This document shows positions 35,577 to 43,539 of a stretch of DNA of 63,020 nucleotides, in pieces. Positions within the stretch are counted from its first letter, which is position 1, and the number at the start of each line of letters is the position of its first letter. The position numbers were made by a program, and so were the translations under genes. The notes below the pieces were generated by a model. That model ran no database searches, had not been told where the DNA came from, and saw nothing but the letters and a program-made list of their open reading frames with translations. Source of the DNA: Prevotellaceae bacterium (GTDB lineage: Bacteria > Bacteroidota > Bacteroidia > Bacteroidales > Paludibacteraceae); NCBI GenBank assembly GCA_020636675.1, contig JACJXK010000017.1, positions 1-63,020 of the forward strand, in the 5' to 3' direction.

Positions 35577-35815
35577 ATGCCATATCCGGATTGATTGGAT
35601 TGACAATTCAGACAGGATTGACGGGTTAATTGGACTGATTGGATTGACGGGTTGGATGCGATGTTGTTTGCGCTTATCCCGCAGGGATTATCTATTTGTA
35701 GAAAAACGGCTGATGGCAGGGCCTGCATCCTGTAGGGATGCGCCATTTCCATCAAAACCTTAATTATGGACGGGTACATGAGATTGATTAGGTTGATTGG
35801 ACGAATGAATTTGAT
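35577..35815 (-). repeat. Dispersed two-hairpin repeat with CAATCC array
   Basis: Read on the minus strand this is GCATCC-ctaca-GGATGC, a 35-base spacer with GCCGTTTTTCTACAAATAGA, then ATCCC-TGC-GGGAT, AAGC, and an array of CAATCCAATC/CCCGTCAATCC units with CCTGTCTGAATTG. It aligns over about 200 bases with 10534-10745. The hairpin arm sequence is kept while the loop differs (TGC here, TAC there). Confidence 0.75.
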
Positions 35816-35881
35816 TTTTTATTTTTCTGAAATATTACAGATTTTAACTTTTTGGTTAATGGGGAGAAATGAAATAAGTGT

Positions 35882-35889
35882 TACCTTTG
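35882..35889 (+). promoter_or_regulatory. -7 promoter element of the disrupted small-peptide gene
   Basis: TACCTTTG followed by CA matches the phylum consensus well and lies about 130 bases before the ATG at 36021, giving a long leader. Confidence 0.55.
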
Positions 35890-36150
35890 CATCCGAAAAT
35901 GTTACGGAGATATAGCGTGACATTTTCTTATCTTATATTTAATCTTTTTATAGGGGAACGGCAAGTCTACATTATTTTGAATGTTGAGCTAATATTTAGA
36001 TAATAAATTATATAAATAACATGGTTAATAAGGATAAATTGAGAAGTGACGACAGTTGTTTGCCAGATGAAGGCATCGTTTATGAATCTCCGATGATAGA
36101 AATTATCGAAATTGACTATCACTGAGAGTGCTTGACAGATTTGAAGGCGA

Positions 36151-36265
36151 TTAACTAACTTGTTTTACACAACCTTCTTGTTCAACTAAAGTACTTTACA
36201 CAAACGGTTCGTTGAACTAAACCATTTGACATTTTAGCCGCAATGAACTAATTTGCTTTACAGCT
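36151..36265 (+). repeat. Four iterons with 31-bp period at the end of the IS
   Basis: AACTAA starts at 36153, 36184, 36215 and 36246, exactly 31 bases apart, and each is followed 5 bases later by TTTACA or TTGACA. The opposite end of the element has one similar unit in inverted orientation (AACTAG then TTGACA). Three of the iterons, with the same 31-base spacing, are preserved in the relic at 9430-9520. They may be repeated transposase-binding sites. Confidence 0.75.
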
Positions 36266-36514
36266 AATTTATACCGATGCGTAAGCGACCGCATCTCCAA
36301 TAGCATACAAAATTACACATTTTAGAGCATACCACTTCATGATATGCTGATTTTTATAACTTTGTAATACGAAGCTGAAGAGGACACAGGCTCTGCTGAG
36401 GAGCAACCTGCCAGCAATAAGCTTCCGCACTACACTGAAATAGTGTCTGGCGAGGACTTCATTAGCGTTGTTCTCGCCATTTTATTTCAGGAAGTGCTTC
36501 ATGGCTAAGAAAAC

Positions 36515-37420
36515 CTATCCGTCTGCAGTTGTAGCACAAGGCTCCCATGGGTTACGCCAATATTTCTTCTGTGGTCCGGTTTGGACATGGGCCATTTCTG
36601 GTGTTTGCATTCCAATACTCCTATGCGGTCGTTGTGTGTTGTAAAATGGGATTATGCGACATAATACCGTTTTACAATCAGCTCGTGTTGGAATAGTCAT
36701 TTTATAAAGCCATTCAACCTTGATTATACCATTAGCTCGTTCAGCAATGGCATTCTCCAAAGGATCGCCACTTTGTGTCATGCTAATGGATATCTTATGT
36801 CTCTTAAGTTCTGCAACATAAGCGTCGCTACAATATTGGCAACCTCTATCAGAATGATGTGTTAATTGGCTTGCAGTGTCTCCATCAATAGTTGCTAAAG
36901 CCATTCTCAATGCTTCAAGTGGGTATATCGTTTCCAAAGTTGGACCTAAGGCCCAACCAACTATTTTACGGGAATACGCATCTGTGATGAGCGATAGATA
37001 ACATACGCCCTCTTGCGTTTCCACGTACGTTATATCACTGACCCATATCTGGTTAGGACGCATTGGAACTATTCCCTTAATGAGATTCTCATACTTGTGA
37101 TATTGATGCCCGGAATCTGTAGTCTTATATTTTCTACGACGTTTTATCTGTACCATCAGTTTATTACGGCGCAGAATTTCGATGAATACATCACGCCCGG
37201 GCATACATCCCGTTTCCTCAAACATTTTCTTAATGATGATATATAGTTTTGTGCACCCAAGTCCCGGATTATCAATACGATACTCTGTAGCCTTTTCTAC
37301 AATAAGTGGTTCTAAAGCATTCTCCGCGAAATTGTTGCCATCCTTATGGCTATAGAATGATTGTCTACTGTAACCAAACAGTCCAGTGAGAGTACCTAAA
37401 GAAGACTTCGGGCACTCCAC
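36515..37420 (-). CDS. IS3-family transposase, OrfB (DDE integrase core)
   Basis: A 301-codon frame with an HTH_21-like region followed by the rve integrase core. The DDE residues are visible in WVSDITYVET, THHSDRGCQYCS and the glutamate of PLENAIAERANGIIKVEW. The C-terminal part has FYNTQRPHRSIGMQTP, the usual end of the family. It is probably translated as an OrfAB fusion by -1 frameshifting from orfA: the orfA end reads through A7 (AGAAAAAAATC) and the -1 frame continues KKKIWHQTVSLLHVECPK straight into OrfB. The element looks intact and potentially active. Confidence 0.92.
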   Translation of the reverse strand: MECPKSSLGTLTGLFGYSRQSFYSHKDGNNFAENALEPLIVEKATEYRIDNPGLGCTKLYIIIKKMFEETGCMPGRDVFIEILRRNKLMVQIKRRRKYKTTDSGHQYHKYENLIKGIVPMRPNQIWVSDITYVETQEGVCYLSLITDAYSRKIVGWALGPTLETIYPLEALRMALATIDGDTASQLTHHSDRGCQYCSDAYVAELKRHKISISMTQSGDPLENAIAERANGIIKVEWLYKMTIPTRADCKTVLCRIIPFYNTQRPHRSIGMQTPEMAHVQTGPQKKYWRNPWEPCATTADG

Positions 37421-37431
37421 ATGGAGTAGAC

Positions 37432-37878
37432 TTACTGTTTGGTGCCAGATTTTTTTCTTATCGGAATATTGAAGGTCTCTTCGGCAAGACCTATCATTTT
37501 GTCATAGGCTTTAGCACGAAGTTCTTCTAACTCAGCCTTTTTATTTGCTTGTTTTAAGGCTGCTTTCAACTCTCGAATCTGGTCATCTTTGCTCTTATTT
37601 GCCATATCATCATCGATTTGTGGTTGCAAAGTTACTACTTCATTCTGGGAGACATACTTTCCTATCCAAGAATACACACTATTAGCTGAGGAAATCTGAT
37701 ATTTTTTCACAATTTCCTCTGGAGTTGTTTCACCACGAAGTATTTCAAATACAAACTGCATTCGATCTTCATCTTCTAACACATACTTCGTTTCTTCCCT
37801 TTCTACCCAAAGATATTTACCCGTCTCTGGATTGAACTTGCGGTCTTCGACCATAATTTTCTTTGTCTTCATTGACAC
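37432..37878 (-). CDS. IS3-family transposase, OrfA
   Basis: A 148-residue DNA-binding subunit starting MKTKKIMVEDRKFNPETG. It has a helix-turn-helix region (TPEEIVKKYQISSANSVYSW) and a C-terminal leucine-rich coiled coil (IRELKAALKQANKKAELEEL), both usual for OrfA. It ends ...PIRKKSGTKQ with the A7 slippery run just before the stop, the likely frameshift site into orfB. The first codons are also found in the relic at 9233-9314. Confidence 0.9.
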   Translation of the reverse strand: MSMKTKKIMVEDRKFNPETGKYLWVEREETKYVLEDEDRMQFVFEILRGETTPEEIVKKYQISSANSVYSWIGKYVSQNEVVTLQPQIDDDMANKSKDDQIRELKAALKQANKKAELEELRAKAYDKMIGLAEETFNIPIRKKSGTKQ

Positions 37879-38133
37879 CTAAATATTGTGCCTCAAATGT
37901 GTCAAGTTTTTCTAGTTCAAGTCAAATGGAGATGGAGGGCGTAATCGCTATAAGTGGAAATGATTATGGCAATGGAGGAAGTTACGGAATGTGAACAGTC
38001 TATTGAAATGACTTTTCTCCCTCGTCGTTAGAAAAGGAACATATGTAAGTTTACGTTCCTTGTTTTTCTGGAATTTTTAATTTTTTGTTTTGAAATCGAT
38101 TTTGCAATGCGGTTTTAGAACTGTTAGTAAATC

Positions 38134-40347
38134 ATGAATATGAAATCGAAAATGAATTACGGGCAAGTTAAATTTTTGTCTTGCCTGCAAATGATGATGC
38201 TTGCCATGTTATGGATAGGCTGTGAACGGGACGTGGATGAGGATTCTGCTCTTCCTTCGTATAAAAACAAACAGATGGTGTCGGCCTCTTTCACCGCTTC
38301 TATGACAGGTGATAATCCATCGCTCCGAAGTGGCGTGATTTATGGCAATATGGACATCGCCGCAGGTGAGAGTTTCATCTGGCACGAGAATGATAAAATT
38401 GGTGTCTTTGGCGTGAATGAAAAAGACTCCATCGTTATGGAGTCTGACGGTACGCCAAGTAAAGGATATGTCTTTGATATATCGAATTACTCCAATGAGA
38501 AGGCATCTGGCAATGCTGACTTCGTGGGATTTATCCCTTCTGGTTTGTTGGGGGTGAAAAAGCTGCTGGCGGTTTCCGGCTTGGAGTATTCAACCATAAC
38601 TTATGATATGACAAAGCCTAACTTCCGTATTACACATACTAATCCTATGCAGGTGGGCACCTCGACTTCTCATCTTTCTGAAATGGATTTTATGTATTCT
38701 GTCTCCGATACGATGGTTCAGTATCCATTACGTGTTGCCAATTATGTTCTTCCTAGTCTAAGCATGAAGCATATTTCCTCCTTGCTCCGTTACCATGTGG
38801 TCAACGAGACTCAGTCTGACTGGCGTGTCATGAGGGTGGAGGTCTCTGCCTTGGATACTGCGACCGGCAATCCTTCGGACGCCTTTTATTCTAGTTGCTA
38901 TATTCAGATTGACATCCCTAATGACATGTTGATGGACAATAAGTCTTGGGCCTCTGTCACTGATATGGTGTCGCTCTCGTTTTCTGAATCCGAAACGGAT
39001 AAGAATGGGATGAAGTTGGCTGCGGAGTCTTCTATTGACGGCTATCAGATGGTTATTCCTACGGAAAAATTGTCGAAGGTCAACTTGCGGTTTACGGTAG
39101 TGTTGTCCTCTTCTGATGGAAAGACCATTAAAACTTGCACTCCTTTGGTGTTGGCTGGCGAGAAGATACGGAATGAAAAATTTGAATCGGGCTATCGTTA
39201 CGCGTTTGGGCTGAAGATTACGGACGAGCTTTTGTCTTCTTCCGTAAGTACGGAGCTTCTTTTCCCTGGTAGTGGAACGGCGGATGATCCGTTCGTGATT
39301 TCTGACGGGAAGGGATTGTCTGATATCCGCGACTTGATTAATATGGGCTCTGCTCAATATCTGAATGCTTATTACAAATTGAAGGGAGATGTTAATTTGC
39401 CGGATTCTGTCAATTGGGAGCCTATCGCTTCTGATCCGGATAAGCCGTTCAATGGGGTTTTCGATGGCGACGGCAGCTCCATCTCTCACCTGACCTATAA
39501 TAACCCGACGTCTAGTTTGGTGCATGATATTGCTTTGTTTGGATATCTTGGCGAAGATGCCGTTGTAAGAGATTTATATATTAATAACGTGAGCTTCAAT
39601 GGAAATATGACTTCGTCTGCTGCCATTGCCAGTCTGAACAAGGGAACTATCATCGGCTGCTGTATCAATTCAGGAAATATAGGAGATGCGGCCACAAAGG
39701 GCTCTACAATCGGTGGCTTGGTCGCTGTGAACGAGGGCTCCATACAGAAGTCATGTTGCTCTGCCGATGTGTCTGGCGCTGCCTTCTCGGGGTGCTTGGT
39801 CGGAAAGAACAGAGGCTCTATCGTGGCGTGCTATACCTCCGGAAATTTCAACGGAGTTACAAAATGCAACATACAATCCGGTTTCGTCGGCTTTTCGGAA
39901 TCCGGAAGTAGCATTGTGGCTTGCTGCTCTCGTGGAGGAACGATATCGTGTAGTTATTCGGGAGGTGGTTTGGTGTGCAAGGATGAGGCCGGAGCTTATT
40001 TGGTCGGTTCTTATGCTACCGGAAACGTCACTTTGTCTTCGTCTACAGGAAAGAATGTAGGCAGCTTGGTGGGTATATTGAAGGGCGAAATGGCCTACTG
40101 CGCTACTCCTAACAATGTTGGGTTGGCTGGATATGGCATCGGCTCTTTGGCTTCTGATTATGTGATAGGTTGTGAAGTCAACTCTTCCAATCTGTACAGT
40201 GTCGTCACTTCTGTCCCTGAAACGTACAATGGAGGCGTGGCTGTTGACGGAACTGTGGTCGTTGATGGTGAGGTCTATAGTTTGGGACGGGCTCCGGGCA
40301 AAAGTATCTGGAAAAATATGGTGATGCCTAAATTGTTTTGGGAATAG
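38134..40347 (+). CDS. Fimbrillin-like surface lipoprotein with GLUG repeats
   Basis: A 737-residue lipoprotein (lipobox LWIGC near residue 31, then acidic ERDVDEDS). Residues about 45-370 match the fimbrillin/Mfa-like fold (MVSASFTASMTGD, ESFIWHENDKIGVFGVN). The second half is a beta-helix-like series of GLUG-type repeats: IGGLVAVNEGSIQKSCCSAD, FSGCLVGKNRGSIVACYTSG and similar. Fusion of a fimbrillin-type domain to GLUG repeats suggests a surface adhesin or pilus-associated tip protein. It is downstream of the IS but has its own leader. Substrate or receptor unknown. Confidence 0.85.
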   Translation: MNMKSKMNYGQVKFLSCLQMMMLAMLWIGCERDVDEDSALPSYKNKQMVSASFTASMTGDNPSLRSGVIYGNMDIAAGESFIWHENDKIGVFGVNEKDSIVMESDGTPSKGYVFDISNYSNEKASGNADFVGFIPSGLLGVKKLLAVSGLEYSTITYDMTKPNFRITHTNPMQVGTSTSHLSEMDFMYSVSDTMVQYPLRVANYVLPSLSMKHISSLLRYHVVNETQSDWRVMRVEVSALDTATGNPSDAFYSSCYIQIDIPNDMLMDNKSWASVTDMVSLSFSESETDKNGMKLAAESSIDGYQMVIPTEKLSKVNLRFTVVLSSSDGKTIKTCTPLVLAGEKIRNEKFESGYRYAFGLKITDELLSSSVSTELLFPGSGTADDPFVISDGKGLSDIRDLINMGSAQYLNAYYKLKGDVNLPDSVNWEPIASDPDKPFNGVFDGDGSSISHLTYNNPTSSLVHDIALFGYLGEDAVVRDLYINNVSFNGNMTSSAAIASLNKGTIIGCCINSGNIGDAATKGSTIGGLVAVNEGSIQKSCCSADVSGAAFSGCLVGKNRGSIVACYTSGNFNGVTKCNIQSGFVGFSESGSSIVACCSRGGTISCSYSGGGLVCKDEAGAYLVGSYATGNVTLSSSTGKNVGSLVGILKGEMAYCATPNNVGLAGYGIGSLASDYVIGCEVNSSNLYSVVTSVPETYNGGVAVDGTVVVDGEVYSLGRAPGKSIWKNMVMPKLFWE

Positions 40348-40375
40348 AATATATTATTTTTTAGTGGGATTTTGA

Positions 40376-40413
40376 AGAGAGAGCTCGACTTTATGTCGGA
40401 CTCTCTCTTTCTT
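40376..40413 (+). terminator. Terminator after the fimbrillin-like gene
   Basis: AGAGAGAGctCGAC pairs with GTCGGaCTCTCTCT, followed by TTCTT. The remaining 450 bases to 40863 show no gene; short frames there look like chance. Confidence 0.75.
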
Positions 40414-40820
40414 ATTCGGTTGCCTGTGTTTCCGGACTTTTTTTTCTCCGTTTTTTAGATGATGTTACGGATATTGGCTGTCACTCTCGTCTCTCGACTC
40501 CGTAATGTGAAATTTGTTGTGATGAATGTTAATTGTCATCGGAAATGGTTAAATTAGCCGTCTATTTCCTAATCTACTTCGTCGAACTGGAAATATGCTT
40601 TCGTATTGCCAAAACTTCCGGTGCAAAGATGTGTGTGTGTGTTGGATTGGGGACAATTATAAACGGAGGATTTTAAGGTTAACGTTTAACTATAAATCAA
40701 CGGCAAATGGTCTGATTAGCGATGTCTTACTATATACTCGTCATTTTGCTGATGAAATAACAATAGCTCATGTCGAAAATGGTGGGTTGAATCTTAAATG
40801 AATTGTCAAATCAAAAATTA

Positions 40821-40828
40821 TATATTTG
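40821..40828 (+). promoter_or_regulatory. -7 promoter element of the SDR gene
   Basis: TATATTTG matches TAnnTTTG 36 bases before the start codon. Confidence 0.5.
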
Positions 40829-40863
40829 TATACATGTTCTTAATGTAAAAATTTATTGATATT

Positions 40864-41625
40864 ATGAAAAAATTTTCAGGTAAAGTTGTTCTTGTGACCG
40901 GAGGCGGTAGGGGAATTGGTAGGGCAGTGGCTACCGCATTCGCGCAAGAAGGATCCGATATTGTAATTACCAACAACACCGAATTGACTCTTGAAGAGAC
41001 TAAAAATTTTATTGAACAGACATACTCGGTAAGAGTATTAGCGATGGTAGCTGATGGTGCCGACCATGATGCAGTGGTTCGTGTAGTAGATAAGATTCGA
41101 GAAGATTTTGGACGCCTGGATTGTGTCGTAAACAATGCACAAGCATCGAAATCGGGAAAATTGCTGGTTGAACACTCTAAAGAGGATTTTGATTTGGCAA
41201 TAAATAGCGGATTGTATGCAACATTCTACTACATGAAAGAGTGTTTTGAACTATTAAAACAAAGCAAAGGGTGTGTGTTGAATTTTGCTTCGAATGCTGG
41301 AATGGCAGGACAGGTGGGACAATCATCCTATGCCGCTGCCAAAGAGGGTATAAGAGGTTTGAGCAGGGTCGCAGCTAACGAGTGGGGACAATATGGAGTT
41401 AGGGTAAATGTTGTCTGCCCATTAGCAATGACAGAACAGTTGCAGGCATGGAGAAAGGAATATCCCGATTTGTACGAGAAAACAATAACCAACATACCTC
41501 TTCGTAGGTTTGGAGACCCTGTTAACGACATTGGTAGAGTTTGTGTGTTCTTGGCAAGTGAAGACGCCTCCTTCATATCAGGTGAGACCATATCCGTTCA
41601 GGGTGGGGCCGGATTAAGGCCTTGA
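40864..41625 (+). CDS. Short-chain dehydrogenase/reductase
   Basis: A 253-residue classical SDR of FabG type. The NAD(P)-binding glycine motif is TGGGRGIG at residues about 12-19; the NNAQ segment replaces the usual NNAG; the catalytic residues are in NFAS and YAAAK (about residues 142 and 158); SGETISVQGG near the end is the usual dimer segment. Substrate cannot be read from the sequence. The gene is alone, with richer A/T use than its neighbours, between two terminator/repeat regions, which may hint at transfer. A 3-oxoacyl-ACP reductase or a sugar/secondary-alcohol dehydrogenase are both possible. Confidence 0.88.
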   Translation: MKKFSGKVVLVTGGGRGIGRAVATAFAQEGSDIVITNNTELTLEETKNFIEQTYSVRVLAMVADGADHDAVVRVVDKIREDFGRLDCVVNNAQASKSGKLLVEHSKEDFDLAINSGLYATFYYMKECFELLKQSKGCVLNFASNAGMAGQVGQSSYAAAKEGIRGLSRVAANEWGQYGVRVNVVCPLAMTEQLQAWRKEYPDLYEKTITNIPLRRFGDPVNDIGRVCVFLASEDASFISGETISVQGGAGLRP

Positions 41626-41671
41626 TTTGATTAGCTATGGGGTGTAGGTTCTGAAATGATTTGTGACAATT

Positions 41672-41775
41672 TTGATGAAATGCCGTAGGCATTATCTATT
41701 TGTGGCATCTGCACTGTTCCCCTCTTTCCGGAATATACGGCATGTCCCTTCCCTCCAAAGGCAAGCAGATGCCGG
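41672..41775 (-). repeat. Covarying copy of the dispersed palindromic repeat
   Basis: On the minus strand the core reads CACAAATAGATAATGCC-TAC-GGCATT: the stem has GCC/GGC where other copies have CCC/GGG, a compensatory change that keeps the hairpin. A second, weaker palindrome lies about 40 bases before it, as in the other copies. Confidence 0.7.
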
Positions 41776-41879
41776 CCTTTGACTGAGGCTGTTTCGCTTT
41801 TCATTATATAAGGCAAAGGATAGAACCATCTCCATTTGTGTGGAGGTGGCTCTTCTTATGTCGTTGTCTTATTCCCTGT

Positions 41880-42584
41880 TTAATAAAGGATGAATATGCA
41901 AGGCCTCTTGCTTAAATCCTGTACTTTCGCTTTTTTCCATTCCGCAACGGTCTTCGTTTTGATGTATTCTGTTTCGAGCGTGATATCGCAGGCTATACAG
42001 AGTTTGGTGTTGGGATGGCAGGCGTTTATTATGTCGTCCACCATCTTCATGTTGCGGTAGGGTGTTTCGATGAAAATTTGTGATTGCTTTTCTGTTTGAG
42101 CCCTTTTCTCCAGATGTTTGAGGGTGGATAGCCGTTCGTTGTCTTTGATGGGAAGGTAACCCACAAACGCGAAACTCTGGCCGTTGAATCCGGAAGCCAT
42201 CAAAGAGAGTAGGATGGAAGAAGGGCCTACGAGCGGCACCACTTTGTAGTCCTTAGACTGTGCTATCCTTACTATTTCTGCTCCCGGATCGGCAATTGCC
42301 GGACATCCGGCTTCCGAGATGATGCCTACGTCAAAACCTTCTTTGACGGGTTGTAGGTATCCTGATATCTCTTCCGGAGAAGTGTGCTTGTTGAGTGTGT
42401 AAAAATTCAGCTCGTCGATGTTGATGTCTCTGTCTATCTTTTTCAGAAACCGTCTGGCTGTACGTACGTCTTCAACGATAAAATGTTTGATGCTCTTTAT
42501 GATGGTAAAGTTGACGCTAGGTAACACGTTTTCCGTGTTGCATTCGCCTAATGTGTTTGGAATTAAATAGACTGAACCTGACAT
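41880..42584 (-). CDS. RsmI-type SAM-dependent methyltransferase
   Basis: A 234-residue tetrapyrrole-methylase-fold protein of the RsmI (YraL) family, which 2'-O-methylates C1402 of 16S rRNA. Family motifs: LIPNTLG at the start, FIVEDVRTARRFL near residue 40, the EAGCPAIADPGAEIV motif near 95, and PLVGPSSILLSLMASGFNG. I start at ATG 42582-42584; the longer frame runs into AT-rich leader. The protein is somewhat diverged and about 40 residues shorter than classical RsmI, as in the short Bacteroidota form, so the exact rRNA target should be taken as likely only. Confidence 0.85.
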   Translation of the reverse strand: MSGSVYLIPNTLGECNTENVLPSVNFTIIKSIKHFIVEDVRTARRFLKKIDRDINIDELNFYTLNKHTSPEEISGYLQPVKEGFDVGIISEAGCPAIADPGAEIVRIAQSKDYKVVPLVGPSSILLSLMASGFNGQSFAFVGYLPIKDNERLSTLKHLEKRAQTEKQSQIFIETPYRNMKMVDDIINACHPNTKLCIACDITLETEYIKTKTVAEWKKAKVQDLSKRPCIFILY

Positions 42585-42863
42585 TTCTCTTTTATTTTTC
42601 GGCAAAAATACATAAATGCATGTTTTTTTCCGTTGTGTGAAAAAGAAAAACTTCAAACAAAATATCAATAGATATGCTATTTATTTGATTGCTATGTATT
42701 TATTGCATATCCGTTCTCTTTTAGAAAGGCCTACTTATGTTTCAAGTTACGAAAAAATATCGTCAAATAAAATCGGAAAACTATTGTGTGGAATTTATTT
42801 TCGCTCTATATTTGAATCAGAAAAACAAACGATGATAAACGTATTGTCGCATCGATAAATTGA

Positions 42864-42968
42864 TTGTTAAACTTAACATTTAAAACAATAACCGGGTTGA
42901 ACTGGTATTCAATGGCGGGCCACACCTTCGGGTTGCCTCAGGGCACGGTGGATTACAAAGAGTATTAA
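42864..42968 (+). pseudogene. 3' fragment of an unrecognised gene before the group II intron
   Basis: A GC-richer stretch in an AT-rich gap reads TGLNWYSMAGHTFGLPQGTV then DYKEY and stop. It looks like the true C-terminus of a protein, but upstream it runs within 30 codons into an AT-rich leader (with a TATATTTG promoter-like box near 42809) and a stop. The rest of the gene is missing, presumably by deletion. I do not recognise the family. The region 42585-42863 holds nothing else. Confidence 0.45.
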
Positions 42969-43539
42969 AAGCCCAAATCCTTTTTACGAGGAGTTTAATT
43001 TAATCTCGGTGCGACATCTTATAGGAAGCCATCTTTAGGGATGGCTTCCATTTTTTGTACGCCCAGCATGGGCGTAATCTTATGGGTGAAAGTCCCTAGC
43101 GAGCCCTAATAGTGGGAATCGTATAGCCAAAGGCAAGGGTGTCCATAGCGATGTGGAATCTGAAGGAAGCTGGCGGCAAAAGTCTGACCTGACGAACAGA
43201 AATCAGATACAAGGCTAAAGTGTGAGGGTAAGTTTGCAAAACAAAACAAAGCCCAATAACTATTCGGAATCAAATATAGTAAATCTGACAGGTATAAGAT
43301 GGAAAGATTACGTTCTTATCTGGGGAGGTCTCACAGACGTGTGGAGATGTTTTTTTCAGAGACACGGAGTAAAGCTTGCTGTGAGAAGTCAGCCGAGGAC
43401 ATAGTACCAATATTATTGTTGTATTGGGAAGGTCTGAACCTTAATTAAGCGAGTAGTAAATGAAAATTGCGATTAAATGAGAGAAATGAATCTTGATTCA
43501 ATTTCCGAATGTGAGCAATTTATGTAATGTTAGCCGATA

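Larger units (their letters stand above)
36113..37924 (-). mobile_element. Complete IS3-family element, about 1.8 kb
   Basis: Both ends start TGACT: TGACTATCACTGAGAGTGCT on the left (plus strand) and TGACTTGAACTAGAAAAACT on the right (minus strand). It is flanked by the 3-bp duplication AAT (36110-36112 and 37925-37927), which fits IS3 elements. Transposase genes orfA and orfB run on the minus strand. About 400 bases between the left end and orfB do not code for transposase; they hold four 31-bp-spaced iterons (36151-36265) and a stray plus-strand coding-like fragment (about 36369-36506). The relic at 9233-9552 confirms both ends. Confidence 0.88.
36021..37994 (+). pseudogene. Small-peptide gene (52 codons) split by an IS3-type insertion
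   Basis: The 5' part, 36021-36112, encodes MVNKDKLRSDDSCLPDEG then IVYESPMIEIIE. The 3' part, from 37928, encodes MEGVIAISGNDYGNGGSYGM and stops at TGA 37992-37994. Removing the IS (36113-37924) and one copy of the 3-bp duplication AAT joins the halves exactly in frame into a 52-residue peptide. As it stands the front half runs into IS sequence and stops at TGA 36123-36125 after 34 residues. Its pattern (a YxxPxxExIE segment, acidic middle, then a glycine/serine-rich tail after a conserved isoleucine-serine) resembles a widespread class of short Bacteroidales peptides of unknown function, some of which have been suspected to be modified-peptide precursors. Confidence 0.75.

Noticed and set aside
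40595..40801. 68-codon plus-strand frame before the SDR gene
   Set aside because: No promoter or start context and chance-like composition in an AT-rich gap.
43222..43404. 60-codon frame in the group II intron leader
   Set aside because: It lies in structured intron domains that precede the reverse transcriptase and has no homology that I recognise.
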